Assembly: GCA_002102555.1 (NCBI GenBank)
Contig: MCFL01000047.1
Span: forward strand, 62,001-126,000
Direction: 5' to 3'
Length of the DNA: 64,000 bases
Origin: Catenaria anguillulae PL171
Lineage: Eukaryota > Blastocladiomycota > Blastocladiomycetes > Blastocladiales > Catenariaceae
A program made the translations under genes and the position numbers. Position 1 is the first letter of the stretch, and each line of letters begins with the position of its first letter. The notes beneath the pieces were generated by a model that was given only the letters and a program-made list of their open reading frames with translations, was not told the origin of the DNA and made no database searches. Positions 47,605 through 59,732 of the stretch are shown here, one piece after another.

Positions 47605-48790
47605 TTACGGAGCTTCACGGTGCTGGAACGGATGTGGGTGCACGTTGAGGCGGTGGACCAGTGGCGAGTTGCTGGGCGAAGCGATACGTTGCGGCGGGTT
47701 CCAAGCCGAGGCAATTCGCAGCGGGGGTTTTGGCTGAGGCCAGGCGCTTTGGCGGGTATGGCGAAAACGGCGGCATCGAATGTGCTTACGCGAGGTGGTT
47801 GGGCGGAACCGTGGGGCGCTGGGCAGGGCGGAGGCGGATTTGTGCTTGGCGGCCGGTGGATCGCGTGAGACAAGGGCCACGGCGGCAACCCGGTGGGCAT
47901 GCCTTGTACATGTGGACCCGACAGCACCCGATGAGACACTTGCGATCATCGACCCATGCATCGTCGCCGTCGTCGTCGCACACCTCGCCTTCTTCCGTCT
48001 CACCTGCGGCTGCCGCCGTGGCGCGGCAGTCGGGGCGCAACCTTTGCACGCTTCCTGACAGGTGGCCGAATGTCCATACTGGCTTTCGACTTTGACTTGA
48101 CGGGCCTGACCTCGCTCGTTCCGCGCTTGCGCTTGCCTTGCGTCGCCAACAACTGGATTCGCCTTCTTCGGCTTCCTCCGCGCGACTCGCAACGGCCGCC
48201 GCTGCAGGTATTGCCCTGCCCGTTGCGCGGCCCGCACAAATCTTGATTGGTCGCCTTGTGGGCACTGAAGCGGATAAAAAACGTTTGCCCACCGGCGTGG
48301 CCGTGGTGCAAGTGCCAGCGGCAAGTTTGCGCTTCTTGGATACGGGTTTGGCGGTCGGCGACCCCGGACGCGACCTCGGTTTGTAACGATGCGTTCGACT
48401 GGCGCCGGCGCTTGATTTTCGCCGACGAGGACATCGACGAGTCCGGATCAGACGGCGGTGGCGCGGCGAGAGAAAATGTCAGCGAGGTGGATGTGCGCCT
48501 TTGTGAGAGATTGCGGTGGGGTGATCCGAGGCGAGGTGCTGGGAATGTGAACGAGGATGTGGATGCGCTGTGGGATTGGCAGAGGATCCGGCGGCGCAAG
48601 ATGCGGCTGGTGGTGTGCCTGGAGCAACGGCAGTTGGAGTGAGGCCGGGAATGTCCCAAACACTGCGCCTTGGCGGTGGGATTGCGGTGTTGCCGCTAGT
48701 TTTGCCTGCTGGACTCATGGCAGACAGAGTCAACGGCCACGACACTCGAGAATCGACACAGAAAGGAAAGAAAATGTACGATCGGCACAC
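47605..48790 (-). CDS. Unresolved gene for a Ser/Arg-rich basic protein
   Basis: Coding-like sequence without a resolved exon structure. From 48708 one frame begins MSPAGKTSGNTAIPPPRRSV. In another frame comes a Ser-rich stretch (TSSFTFPAPRLGSPHRNLSQ) that runs into MSSSAKIKRRRQSNASLQTE (ATG at 48434) and then a highly basic region (LLATQGKRKRGTSEVRPVKS, and RPPVRKRAKVAPRLP). This exon ends at 48004 with a perfect CAG-GTGAGA donor. An alternative frame around 47980-47900 contains EVCDDDGDDAWVDDRKC followed by closely spaced Cys and His, which could be a small zinc finger if it is coding. The gene might be separate or the N-terminal part of the ankyrin-like gene. Likely nuclear from composition alone. 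Boundaries are guesses. Confidence 0.35.
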
Positions 48791-50310
48791 TCGGAATCAG
48801 TGCTTGAGCCTGGCTTTGTGCTGGTGTGTCGGCGGCCGTCATGAACGGCACCGGTGCAGCATTCATGCTTGATGACGCGTTCGCACCAGCGGATGCCGGT
48901 GGGCGAGCGGGAGCATCGAGTGCCATGTCTGGTGTCGCCTCTTGTGCGAGATCGACCCTCGAGTCTTTGCGAGGGGAAGCAAAGCGTGCTGGCTTCTCAA
49001 CAGATGCGCCAAGTGGGCTGCTGCTGCCGCTGGCATTGTCATTGGCGTGGGGGGCCACTAAAATCAGCAGTGACGACTGCCTGATCTTTTGGAGGCAACG
49101 ACATGGCCAGGTGCCCTTCGGGTGGCCGGGTATTTTGGAAGATTGAAATGGCCAAGAGCGGTGCGAAACATGGATTGCGCAGAGTCTATGCGGCCAAATC
49201 GCCATGTATGATGCAGAGTCTTTCTTGCATCTATTGGCCTTTAGCTAGGCCTAGCTGGCCTGGCCTGCACATGGGCGTTGATACATGTGTACGCCATGCT
49301 GGTTTGCATGAAAACTTGATCGGCCGTGCGTGATCGCCAGTGATCGACATGACATATTTTTGTCCCTCTTGTGAGTGCTGGCCGTGGATGCATTCGAGCA
49401 CGGCCGCACCATCGATCTTCATTTTTGCGCTCCTCACCACATGCACACTTGCAAGGTGATCCCCATACCATCTCAAGTACCCAGCAAGCCCTCCGCATGT
49501 ATGGCTGGGTCGGGCTGGTTGTCAACTCCAGGACAACAACCTGCAATGGAAAAAAAGTGAGGGGTTCATGATAGAACAGAGTTCTAGATCTCTAGACTCA
49601 CACTCTGGAATCGAACAACCAAGGCAATTCATCACCGATTTCGGTTTCTGGAAGGTCATCTGTCCCGAGTCCGATAACCAGATCGCTCGGGTTGGGTTGC
49701 AACTGGCAATGAATCCAGCGTAATCATGACTCTGTTGCTAATGGCCCATCGGTTTCCCGCGAGGCTGCGCCCGTCTCCACCTGCCTTTGTGTTGGTACCT
49801 ACCATTTACACTTGGGATCTTGTCGGCCTTTCTTTCCCGGTCCCTCAACCCGGGTGTTGTCGCCGCCCGCCAGAGTGAAATGGAACTACATATGAAACTC
49901 GCAACTCGCGGTTCAGCGTACAGTAGCGTACTATCTCAGTACATTGATGAATAAAATACAGCCGTCGGATATCTCGGCTACGTACAACCAGCTCCCGTGA
50001 AAGCAAGTCAACGCGGGGGGCAAACAATTCAATGTGGTGCATGAGGGTGCTGCCTCATGAAGTCTGGGCAACATGAACGCGCCAGTCGTTCCCAGCCCAG
50101 AATTGGTGATGTCTCGCGAACGTGTGCCATAGTGATCGACTATTCCCACCAGTCTGTCCTACCACGTATCTGCCGTTTCTCTCGGCCAAATGGCGCACAT
50201 GTGGATGATTTGCCTTCATTAGCCCCACCACAACGTGCCTGGGAGCAAACGATCATATCCGTTACATTATGAAATGTTGAAAAACGTGGAGTGCTGCGTC
50301 GGATCCGTCT
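48791..50310. other. Intergenic region, about 1.5 kb
   Basis: Frames near 48840-49150 on both strands are partly protein-like (minus strand: ASVEKPARFASPRKDSRVDL) and might be an upstream exon of the unresolved gene to the left. From 49200 to 50300 I see no coding signal, repeat or certain RNA gene. Confidence 0.35.
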
Positions 50311-50700
50311 GTGGAGGCTGAATGGACAAGCCCACTCGCAATTCATGTTCTCAAGGGCAATGCGCCGCCGACAGACGCGTTCATGACTTTGGCAGAAGCA
50401 AGGAAAAGCGGAGGGCTTAAAATGGAAGCTCGCATGACATGGGCCCAGTTGAGGAGCAGCTGGCAACATGGCATCAAGGCAGCAGCCGAACCCTCCAAAC
50501 TCGCTCCGTGGAAGCAAGAAATGAAAATCGCGTTGAATTGCGTTCAATTGCCACCCGCCTCACGTCAATTTATGTATCATCGGCTTCTCGGTCGGTCTGG
50601 CCCCGTCTTTCCAAGCACAAGCACGATTGCGCACGCACTCGCCACATGCCCGATGAGGATCATGCCTGTGTCGGCGCCCGTCCTCTCATTCCTCCAAGGC
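50311..50700 (+). pseudogene. Possible relic of a LINE-type reverse transcriptase C-terminus
   Basis: Without an ATG, a frame reads MTWAQLRSSWQHGIKAAAEP, KLAPWKQEMKIALNCVQLPP, then SRQFMYHRLLGR. The continuation fits better in a second frame (KHKHDCARTRHMPDEDHACV). Order and spacing resemble the zf-RVT region at the end of LINE/non-LTR reverse transcriptases: an aromatic 'reFlWR' helix followed by a Cys/His cluster. The frame break and lack of any RT core nearby suggest a decayed 3' fragment. Weak evidence; it may also be an unrelated upstream exon or chance. Confidence 0.3.
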
Positions 50701-51027
50701 CTGCATGTGTTCAACAAACTTAAGTATGGCGGGCATCCCCTCCCCACACACTCCGTCACGTCACTTGCTTTAAATTTTATTTTCGGTTTGTCCCTGTACC
50801 CTGTAAATACTTTTTCGTTTCTGCTGCATTGCGTTGATCGCAATCGTCTTCCTTCCATTCCCTTCGTCCATTTCTTCCCGCCATCTCCAACCAACCATCC
50901 AACCAACGGCCGGACCGTTGCCCTCATCTCAAACACAAGCACCATCCATTCAAGTCTGTCGCGACCAACAATCCGACCGACTCACAACTCGACATCTCGC
51001 CAATCTTGAGCCGCCTCATCCAGCAAC

Positions 51028-52253
51028 ATGGCAGAACAAGGAGGCAACAACTTGACGGCGTTCCTCGTGACAATGTTTGCCGGTCTGGCAACAGCCGTTG
51101 GTGGCGCGTGTGTGCGCTTTGGATCCTTGCAGTCGCCCGCATTCTTGTCCATGAGTATGGCGCTGGCAGCCGGAGTCATGGTATGTACCTACAGGCCTTC
51201 CTGTTGTACTGCACTGCAACTGGTTCATATCGAACACTGTCTGACTCAGGCGTGATTGGTGCATGCTCTCACTGGCATTGATCACAGATTCACGTCTCAT
51301 ATGTCGAAATCCTTAAGAAGTCCGAAGAAGCCTTTGCCGAAGCCTGGCCAGCAACCCGTCGCGACCCCAACGGCCCAAAGCGTGCCGTGGTCATGGCCAA
51401 CGTCATGTTCTTCTGCGGCGTTATCTTTATCATTGTCCTCGACAAGGTGATCGACCGCGTGCAAGACTACTTCATGCCCGATGATGTGCCCGCCCCACAC
51501 GACCACCACGCTCCGCCCACAGCGCTTTCCAAGGAACAGCGCAGGTCGCGCCACCGGTCGTCCATGATTGCCCCCGATGTGCTCCAGTCGTACATGCACT
51601 CGTACGAGCAGAACGAGAAGCCGCGGTCACAGTATGGTGGACACGATGTTGAGCATGGCGCAAAGAGCACAACCGACATGTCGCCCGAGCAAAAGGCAAA
51701 GTTGATGCGCACTGGATTGGTGACTGCATTGGCAATTGGCGCGCACAATCTGCCTGAAGGTCTCGCCACGTTCATTGCCATGGCCAATGGTGCCGGCTCT
51801 GGTCTCCCGCTCGCAGTCGCCATCACAATGTACGCAATTTTCCTACGCCCTGGTACTTCGTTTCCCACCTTGTGACTCACCAATCGTATGCACATTTTTC
51901 CATGATAGCCAAACATTCCCGAAGGTGTGTGCGTCGCCGTGCCCGTCTTGTACGCTACAGGCTCGCGCGTCAAGGCATTCCTCATGTCGCTCGTCGCCGG
52001 TCTCTCCGAACCCATTGGCGCGGCAATCGGCTGGGCCATCATTGCCAGCATCAAGCCCAGCAAACTCAACTTGCTTTTCGGTATCATGTTTGGCCTCATT
52101 TCCGGCATGATGATCTACATTGCCCTAGTCGAACTGCTCCCAACCGCTGTCACCTACATGCCCAATGGACAAGGCCGTGTGGCTATGGCGCTTTGGACCG
52201 GTATCTTTATCATGGCGGCATCCTTGGTCATGTTTGAAATGGCAGGCGAATGA
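51028..52253 (+). CDS. ZIP-family zinc transporter
   Basis: Predicted exons 51028-51180, 51288-51829 and 51909-52253 encode about 346 residues. ZIP proteins import Zn2+ (or Fe/Mn) into the cytosol. The first helix is NNLTAFLVTMFAGLATAVGG, as in ZupT/GufA-type members. A variable His-containing cytosolic loop (APHDHHAPP) follows. The metal-binding helices are present: TM4 with LAIGAHNLPEGLATFIAMAN and TM5 with PNIPEGVCVAVPV. The C-terminal helices include LSEPIGAAIGWAII and MMIYIALVELLP, both GufA-like. With canonical GT-AG splicing at 51830-51908 the join between TM4 and TM5 is one base short; the family alignment requires ATG then CCA, as if GG had been read as G at the donor. No other anomaly. 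Confidence 0.92.
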
Positions 52254-54170
52254 TGGAGCTCCAACACCAAGGGGTGCTGTTTGGTGGGAAGCGTCCGGGA
52301 GCGTGCTGCGAGTTGTGTGTTGGATCATGTGTGTGTCTTGCGAGGACGCTCCTGCTACTTTGTTGCTGCTTGCACGTCAATTGTATCCCTTGCCTTTTGT
52401 TTTCTCATTTTCGAGTTTGTACATACTCCAGTCGTCCGCTCTCAGTGGCTCGCTTTTGCATCACGCACATATCTGTCATACCTTCCCCTCACGCGCTCTC
52501 GCGACCTTTGCGCCACCCTGCTCGTTTTTGCTTTTCTTGGTGCCCTATTCTGCCTGTTCATCTCCAATTTGTCCAATTTACATTTCAAAAGCGTTTTGTG
52601 TTGCTCCAATGTCAGATCTTCGAATGCCGGAATGGAAGGGCAGCTGCCAAACCTTTGTGAGTGAGGGAAACCAAGGGAAACCATGTTGCTTCGTCCCAGT
52701 TTGAACATCGTAAGCGGAGCAATCGCACAATTCCCAATGCATCAAACAGACTGTCTGCCAGACACCAATGTGTGACGCAAGGTGCAATGAATGTCCGCAC
52801 TCAGGACCGATTCCTTATACTGTATCTTGCCGACTTACCATCTCAAAACGCCAGTCGATACTCAACTCAAATGAAGCCGATAAAAACACGGCTTGTATCA
52901 TGGCAAGTTAGAGCAATTAGCACCCATCGGTCTGAAATTCAAAGTACCGTCTTTTCCGTTCTGATCGACTCAAATCGGTTCGTCTTCTTCTTCTTGCCCA
53001 ATGCCTATTGCCCTGCTTCATGCTTGTTCGCGGTAAAAATATCCGCCATCGCCATCCCACCGCGACTCCACCACCACACTGGACCATTGTCCCGCCATGC
53101 TGTACATCTCAATCATTACTGGTTGGGTTGTTGCTCTCCAATCAAAGCAGTCCGTCGAACGTCGCTTGGATGGCTCGACGGCTTCGCACACGCTTCTGAC
53201 GTGGAAGGCCTTCGTTACCTTGATTGCCTGTCTGATGGTTGTCCCCGCCGAACCCGCCTTTCCACGGGCGAGTTTAAGCCGCGATAACCACAGAATACGA
53301 GAGTCTGATAGATTAATGGCTGGGAACAATTGGAAATTGCGGCTGTGTGTGTTTGCGGATCGCCTTTCTTTTGCTTTCACGTGGTCAACTCCATTCTTTG
53401 TTTGGTCCCACTACGCCTTTGGCTCATTCATTCCTCTTTCCTCATTGGTCCTTGCCCTACCCGATTGAGCCATTTGTTTTGAGCGGATACTAACACAAGT
53501 ATCTAATGCCATTGTGTTTTTGCAGGAGTATCGTTGTTTGACGCGTGACGAGCAATCTGGGTGAGAGTAACTTGGGATTGAGGATTCGGAGACTTTCCAG
53601 CTCGAGCTGGTTGACCGATGATCAACATTGGTTTTGCCATCGATGGGAGTTTTCAGACAGGAACATCATTGGTCAACGTACGTGCCCAAGCGTTGGACTG
53701 ACGTCGCACTGATCGAACCATTCTTCGTCAACGATAAGTGCACCATTGGAGTCTGGCAGAGATACACAAGTACATGTACGGCCGGAAAATCCGTGCTAGT
53801 TCTGTACAGATCCTTTTGTTGATCCACTCTATTTCGGATGGTATTTGTCCATCGCGACTTTTTTTCCTTTGCTCGACTTTTACATGGCCCACATGTACAA
53901 AAGGAAAGCGTACAAATTGCCTTTTGAGTTGCGGGACGCTCGAATTCATTGTGTTGACGATAACATATGGAAACATGAGTAAAGTCAATCGCACCCAACC
54001 TCGCATTGCGCTTCGTTTCTTTGGGTCAGTCACTGCCGTCACCCACGTTAGTGAAGGAAGCTGCGGCACGGCACTTGTATTTCAAGCTTGAGCTGACAAT
54101 CTGCAAAACATATGCAACAAGCGTTCATGCTTCAACTTGGAGCGGTAAGCGGCCCAACACGCTCATACGC
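52254..54170. other. Intergenic region, about 1.9 kb
   Basis: Between convergent genes. Several short frames exist (for example one from the ATG at 53097 with a hydrophobic start, MLYISIITGWVVALQS), but none has support beyond being open. No repeats or RNA genes recognised. Confidence 0.35.
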
Positions 54171-56059
54171 TCAGCTGTCCTTTGTACCCGCCGCACCCTT
54201 GACAACGCCAACCAGTGCCTTTGCCATCTCCTCTTGCAATTCACCTACCAACCCTCCACCTCCCGATTCCCTCTTTCCGTCACGCAAACCTCCTGCTGTG
54301 TGCATCGCGCCTGCAGCACTTGCGCTCACGGCACCACCATGCCCCACCACGACTGTCTGCGGTGGTCCATCCTCATCCAAATCACTGTCGTCCATCTCCA
54401 CCATCCCCGGCTCATTGTACCAAATGGCCGCCATGCCCGTTGTCGGCGGATTTCGCGACGCGCCGCGCATTTGCGCGGGAATGCGCCAGTCGTGGATCTC
54501 GGCCACACCGCCGTTTGCCGAGTCATCAGCAGTGACGCGATTGAAGGACGAGGAAGGGCGAGAGGTGGCATAAGTCTTTGAGTACCTGCGCGGAATCGAC
54601 GTGAATGCAAGTCGAATGAGGCGGATTTGGCTCAGCAAGCTACACATGTGCGACAAAAAAAAAAAACCTGTCGGTCAACGACGAGAAAACCCCAGCACAC
54701 ATCTCGAATGGAAACATGCATACGTTGTTCGAAAGTATTGCACGACCATGTCGGCTACTTTTGCAGGCAACACCTGATGCTTTCCCGTATCGGCCGCTGG
54801 CGCTTGCTGCTGCTGGGCGGCACCATGCCCATGATGCCCCGTTGTCGTTCCGGCACCCGGCGGCACGGCACTTGGAATGGTATGAAATGCGACAAGCTTG
54901 ACAAGATATGCATCCAGCACGGGGCGCAGAATCGCTGCTGGGATCATGGGCAAGTTTGCGGCCAGTGTCATGGGAGGCAACGGCGGAGGTTTATCCGCAG
55001 CACCACCTTTCTTGCCGGCAGCACCTGGCGCAAGGACGGGTTTCGATCCGGCAAGCGACTTGAGCGAGTTGTTGTTTGATTTCGGATCGTTACCCAATGG
55101 TGCTTCGTAGGGCTCAAAGCCCTTGTGGACCGACGTGAGGATACGATCAAAGAGGAGTTTGCCCATGCTCAGGTGACGGACGATTGGTCGCGTGGGAGCG
55201 AATGTTCTTTGCACCAGCTTGGGATTTACATCGCGGGATGAGTCGTCATTCGGAAGCGTCGCTGCAACAATAAAAAGTCGTACAGATACGTCGAGTGATG
55301 AAATTGGACCAAATGCCTATCGCGCAAGTCGCCGTCGGATGTGAGCTTTGGGTTCGATGGCGGTGGGCCACGCAAGCGGATTTTTTCCGCCCATTTCCTA
55401 AGATGCTCGACATTCGTGAGCTGAAGCTTGACACAGCAACAAGTCAATGTGGATAAAACGTACGCCATGAGCATGACTTCCTTTTCTGCTTGTGAAAGCA
55501 CTTTGTCCACATTCTTGACAGACCTTTCGGGATACTCAGCCGTTCCCACAGGTTTCGTGAATGGTACAACGGGCACGCTCCATCCATGATTGCTTCCCTT
55601 GGACCCCGCCGCAGTACCCGAGGTATCCAAGGACTCAACAAACGCATCCAACTCACCGATCCACTCTTGGCTGACAAACACATCAAGCAGCGGAATGCAT
55701 TCACCTGCGTCAAATGCCAGAGCAGGATCAAGCGTCGTGGACGCGTCTGGGTCGCCAGTGGTGTGACCAGATGCGCCGGCGGCACCCTTGCGTGCGGCCG
55801 CAGCAGCGGCAGCCGACGACGATGATGAGGAAGATGTTCCAGTAGTGCTATTTGTAGATGGAGAGTTGGCGGTCGGTTTTGTTGCTTGGCGTCCTGGACG
55901 GGATGAGGTTGGACGCGCTCCACCAGGTCCAGATGGGGTTCCCATCGCCACGCCGCCGCCGGCTCCCGAACCCGCCGCACGTGACCCGCTGGCGGACCCT
56001 TGTCTCGGCGCTTGGGACTGCTGGGAGCTTGTTGCTGAGGGTTTCTGTTGAGTAGACAT
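54171..56059 (-). CDS. Unidentified protein, conserved-looking core
   Basis: Start ATG at 56059 (MSTQQKPSATSSQQSQAPRQ), stop at 54171, at least two introns. Residues 1-110 are low-complexity Ser/Gly/Ala. The core begins with ECIPLLDVFVSQEWIGELDA, then NVDKVLSQAEKEVMLMAYVL, a run of cysteines (LTCCCVKLQL) and NVEHLRKWAEKIRLRGPPPS. Around 55240 the frame changes to one reading LPNDDSSRDVNPKLVQRTFA, either through a short intron ending TTGTTGCAG or a one-base error. Then SMGKLLFDRILTSVHKGFEP and IPAAILRPVLDAYLVKLVAF. A GT-AG intron (about 54720-54640) leads to LLSQIRLIRLAFTSIPRRYS and a disordered tail. No membrane helix is certain. I do not recognise the family; the pattern suggests a helical scaffold. 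Confidence 0.6.
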
Positions 56060-56228
56060 GATCCTGTATGCAGACGTATTTACATGATAACGCCGGATGA
56101 TGAAGTATACATGTGCATCGCTCCTCAACTTGGTCGAAAAACCAATGGTCAAGCTCCAAAAGGCAACTGTGCATTCATGCGTTCAACGACATGTATCAAA
56201 GGACCTACAGAGAAAAAAAAACAATCAC

Positions 56229-59200
56229 TCACCTCCTTCTTCCACCCAATCCCCTGTCTGCGTCTCCACCCCCAGCAGCAGAAGCAGCAGCCTCTGCTTG
56301 CACCCCTCCAAAGCACGCAAACATGACGGTCGTGCTCCTGATGGCCTCACTCAACACCCGCTTCACCACCTCGGCCTCGTTGACCTTGCCGCCCGACCCA
56401 CCGGCGTCGGGCCGATACATGCCACCGAGCGTAAAGTAGGTGGCCTCAAGTGCCTCCTTTGCCGGCGGCGACTCGAACCGCACAAGCGTTTGATGAATAA
56501 ACTCAACCTCCACCGTCACCTGCAACAGGGCCGCGCCGGCGTTTGCGTCGAGCTTGCGGACCTTTTCGAGAATCGACGTGGCTAGCGACGTAAATGCAGC
56601 CGACAGCACGCGCGGGGTGAGCGGCGCAAACACGCGCGTGCACAGGGCGTGCACATTGACGAGGTGCAGCAAGACTTGAAACACCCAGGGCCGGATTTGC
56701 ATGTTGTCTCCTATGGTGCCAGCGCCAGTGCTCGCACCGCCAGTGATTCCCGGCGCAAACCCTTGCGCCACATACCCATCAACGACGCCATTCACTCGCC
56801 GCAACACGGCCGCCATGAGCGCCTGATCCATGCGGGCAACTACGTCGGTCAAATGTGCACGCTCCGCAGGCAACTTTGACCCTGCTAGCCCTTCGACGAG
56901 CGTCACGAGCGACGGCAGAAGAATGTGGTCGAGGTGATCTAAATTGCACGTTACATGGAGGGCGAGCCATGTCCAATGATCGGCCGCGGGCAGCGTCGCT
57001 GGAAACGTGAGCTTTTTGCTTGCAGCACTTGCCCCCGCTGATGCGGGATCTGTCGCAACAAGCGCATGCATGGCATCGAGAAACAGAACCGTCGACTCGA
57101 AAAACGCAGGCACAATCAGCGACCCAAGCTTTGCCCCCGTCACACTGACCCCACCTGCGGCCTCTGTAGCAGGGGCCCCAGGCGGCGTCAACGGCCTCGC
57201 CACCTTGAACGCCGCCTGAACCATTCCCCTTTGATATCCAGCAAACAACGGAATAATCGGCGTCACGCTGCCCGCGCCGGTGCCGGTGCCGCGCCGCCGC
57301 CTTCGAGCCGCCAATCCTCGATCCCAGGTAGCACCTTGACGTCGGCCATCCATGCACCCACAAGCATTTCCAGCACGCCGGCCTTTGCGCGCTCCATGGC
57401 CGCCACAACACTGGTCAGCGTGTCGGGCGGCACCTTGACGGAACGGATTGCGTCAGCACACGCGTGCATGTGTGCGGCCATGCGCGGAGCATACACGCCA
57501 ACTGTGACCGAGTTGACGCACGTAAGTGGCGGGAGCATGGGCAGGGACGTGAGTGACGACGACGAGGAGCCGGGAAGTACAAGGCCTGGAGGGAGTGGCG
57601 ACACGGGTGGGCGAGGCGACGCTGGGGATGCGGGGGATGCTGCTGAGTTGGCGCCCGACGCCGCGGCTGGCGAATTGAGCGCAAGCGAGTGTTGAATCAA
57701 CATGCCGAAATAGCCGGCCATGTCCTTGACCATCTTGTGGCACTGTTCCACTTTGACAAGGTCGAGCGCCGCAAATCCACGCCCACCGCCGGTACCACCA
57801 CCACCGCGGCCACGGGCGGCACCGGGCGTCGAGAGCAGAGGGTTTGATGAAAGGGCCGTCTTGGATGCGTACTTGCCTTCAATGTAGCCCTTGCCGAGTT
57901 TCCAAAAGTCGGGAAGCGAGTGGACAAGAGTTTGCGTGAGATCGGCAATCAAGGCGGTTCGTGCAGCCCAGGCTTGGACTTCGGGGTCCTTGGCTATATC
58001 AGAAAGAGTAAGATGAGCAGTAAGAATTGCTCTCTGGATCGCGATAGCAAGCAAGACACCATACCGAATAGCACATCGTACTCCTTTTTGTTGCGCAGGT
58101 GGACTGCCCGTCTAAACTGTGCTTCAGTAAACCGTTCCGGTTTAGCCGTATTCACTAAGCATCGCCGTCAATTGGTCAGTACTACTCGAGACGGAGATTC
58201 AAAAGGGCAACAACAACGTACGTGGCATTTCCCGATACCACATGCTCACCCTCTCCTTCAACTGCGATAAAATCCACTTGAAACGACTTTCCAAGTAGGC
58301 CCACACAGGATCGGCCGCAGGATCAATATCCAAGACGAGCGCAATGGCCGCCTCCTGCTCATCGGCCGACCGCGCAGCGTGCTGCTCTGTCAACTGTCGC
58401 ATCAACCTGTCCTGCAACGTGGCCATGACGCGCACCACCTCGTTCCAAATGGTTTCAAACAACATCTTTTGCTGCACTCTGCCGGGTGCCCCGCGGCGGC
58501 CGTTGGACTCGCGGGCACCGCCGCGGCTGCCCGGAACCCGGCACCGCCAATGCCGCCGCCCTCGTTGGCAGCAACCACGTCTGGATACATGCCCGCCATG
58601 AGCGCTTTCCCCTTTTTGTAATCCCTGACGGCCTCGATCCACCTGCCCGCACTGACGTGCGCTCTCAACCCAGCAGGCAAGTTGAAAAAGAATTTGAACC
58701 GCTCCAGCACCGCAAGCGTGCTCTTGATGCGTTCTGCCTGCCTCCTGCGATCCAAGATCGGGCCAAATACCTGCTTGACGGTGCTCGTGGCAATGTCGAG
58801 TGTATCGGAAAACGCATCTGTCCCATAATGCGTCGCCGGATCCAACTCCCTCTCTGTCCACCCACGAAACGCCTCGTCCACGGTGGATTTCGCCACCACA
58901 AAGTCGTCAAAATGGCTCCGGACCAGCGTGCGCATGCCCGCGGCGTGCTCGTCGTTGGTGTCGAGCAACTGCGAAAGCCCGTAGTCGAGGTCGCGGAACG
59001 ACGCGTTGGCGTGCACGGTCGAAAGAAACTTTTTCGGGTCAAAGTCCTTGTGGGCAATGCACAGGTGATCGCGCGTCACGTTGGGTAGCGACCGTGGAAG
59101 TGACCGGAAGATGGACGGTTTGAGCCTCAGCGGGTCCGTGTCGTCGAGATACAGCTGGTTGCCGTTGGGCGCCGTTCCACCAGTCAGATTGGATTGCGAG

Positions 59201-59509
59201 CCCGCGCGCGATGCAGGCGCTGACGGCTGCTGCGCAGCGTCTTGTTGTTGTTGTTGTTGGTCAGATGGTGGCGCAATAGGGTCGAGGTCGACCCACCGGT
59301 CCGTGTCCATGGATTCGAGGCCATACAAGGTGAGCAGTTCGCGTTCCGAGATGACGGGTAGATTTGGTGTCGACGCTTGTGGACTCCCAGGCGACAGTGG
59401 GCCGCCGTACGGGTCCTGCGGTGGGCGGCGCGGGCGCGAGGGCCGGCGATCGCGGTCACGAGGGGGGCACAGGAACGGGTGTCGGGGCGGGTGGCATTCG
59501 AGAGGACAT
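56229..59509 (-). CDS. SEC5: Exocyst complex subunit Sec5 (EXOC2)
   Basis: Sec5 is a subunit of the octameric exocyst, which tethers secretory vesicles at the plasma membrane. The diagnostic N-terminal Sec5 block is present: ELLTLYGLESMDTDRW, DPLRLKPSIFRSLP, then HKDFDPKKFLSTVHANASFR and DLDYGLSQLLD. Later helical-rod segments follow: KMLFETIWNEVVRVMATLQD, YLESRFKWILSQLKERVSMW, KPERFTEAQFRRAVHLRNKK, and LVHSLPDFWKLGKGYIEGKY. The C-terminal part is FAGYQRGMVQAAFKVAR through LLQVTVEVEFIHQTLVRFES. Predicted introns lie at about 58221-58158 and 58070-58015. No IPT/TIG domain, as in other fungi. The start is proposed as the ATG at 59509. Three single-base frame breaks, at runs 59462-59467 (one G too many), 58489-58492 and 57289-57290 (one C too few on the plus strand), must be corrected to read it through. 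Poly-Gln run near 59240-59260. Confidence 0.9.
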
Positions 59510-59732
59510 GGACGTGATGAAGCTGATGTATAAAGCAGATTGCAGTGGGTGGCATGAGATGAAAGTGGCGTGTCATGGGTTTTTGATATCGGTGTTATGT
59601 TTTCATAACTTGTACACTTCATGCATACCTTTTTTTTTTTGATCAGATGCGAACAGGTGCGCGAACAGAGAAAAGCAAATGGATTTGGGCCGTCGATCCG
59701 ACTGTGTCATATGTATGAATTGGGTCATCATC

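Noticed and set aside
49560-49700. tRNA-like B-box (minus strand, GTTCGATTCC)
   Set aside because: No consistent acceptor and anticodon stems could be folded around it, and the A-box match is poor.
56161-56228. Extra short last exon for Sec5 after a GTGAGT donor at the stop codon
   Set aside because: The implied intron would be only 29 bp, shorter than any other intron here; the in-frame TGA at 56229 is a simpler end.
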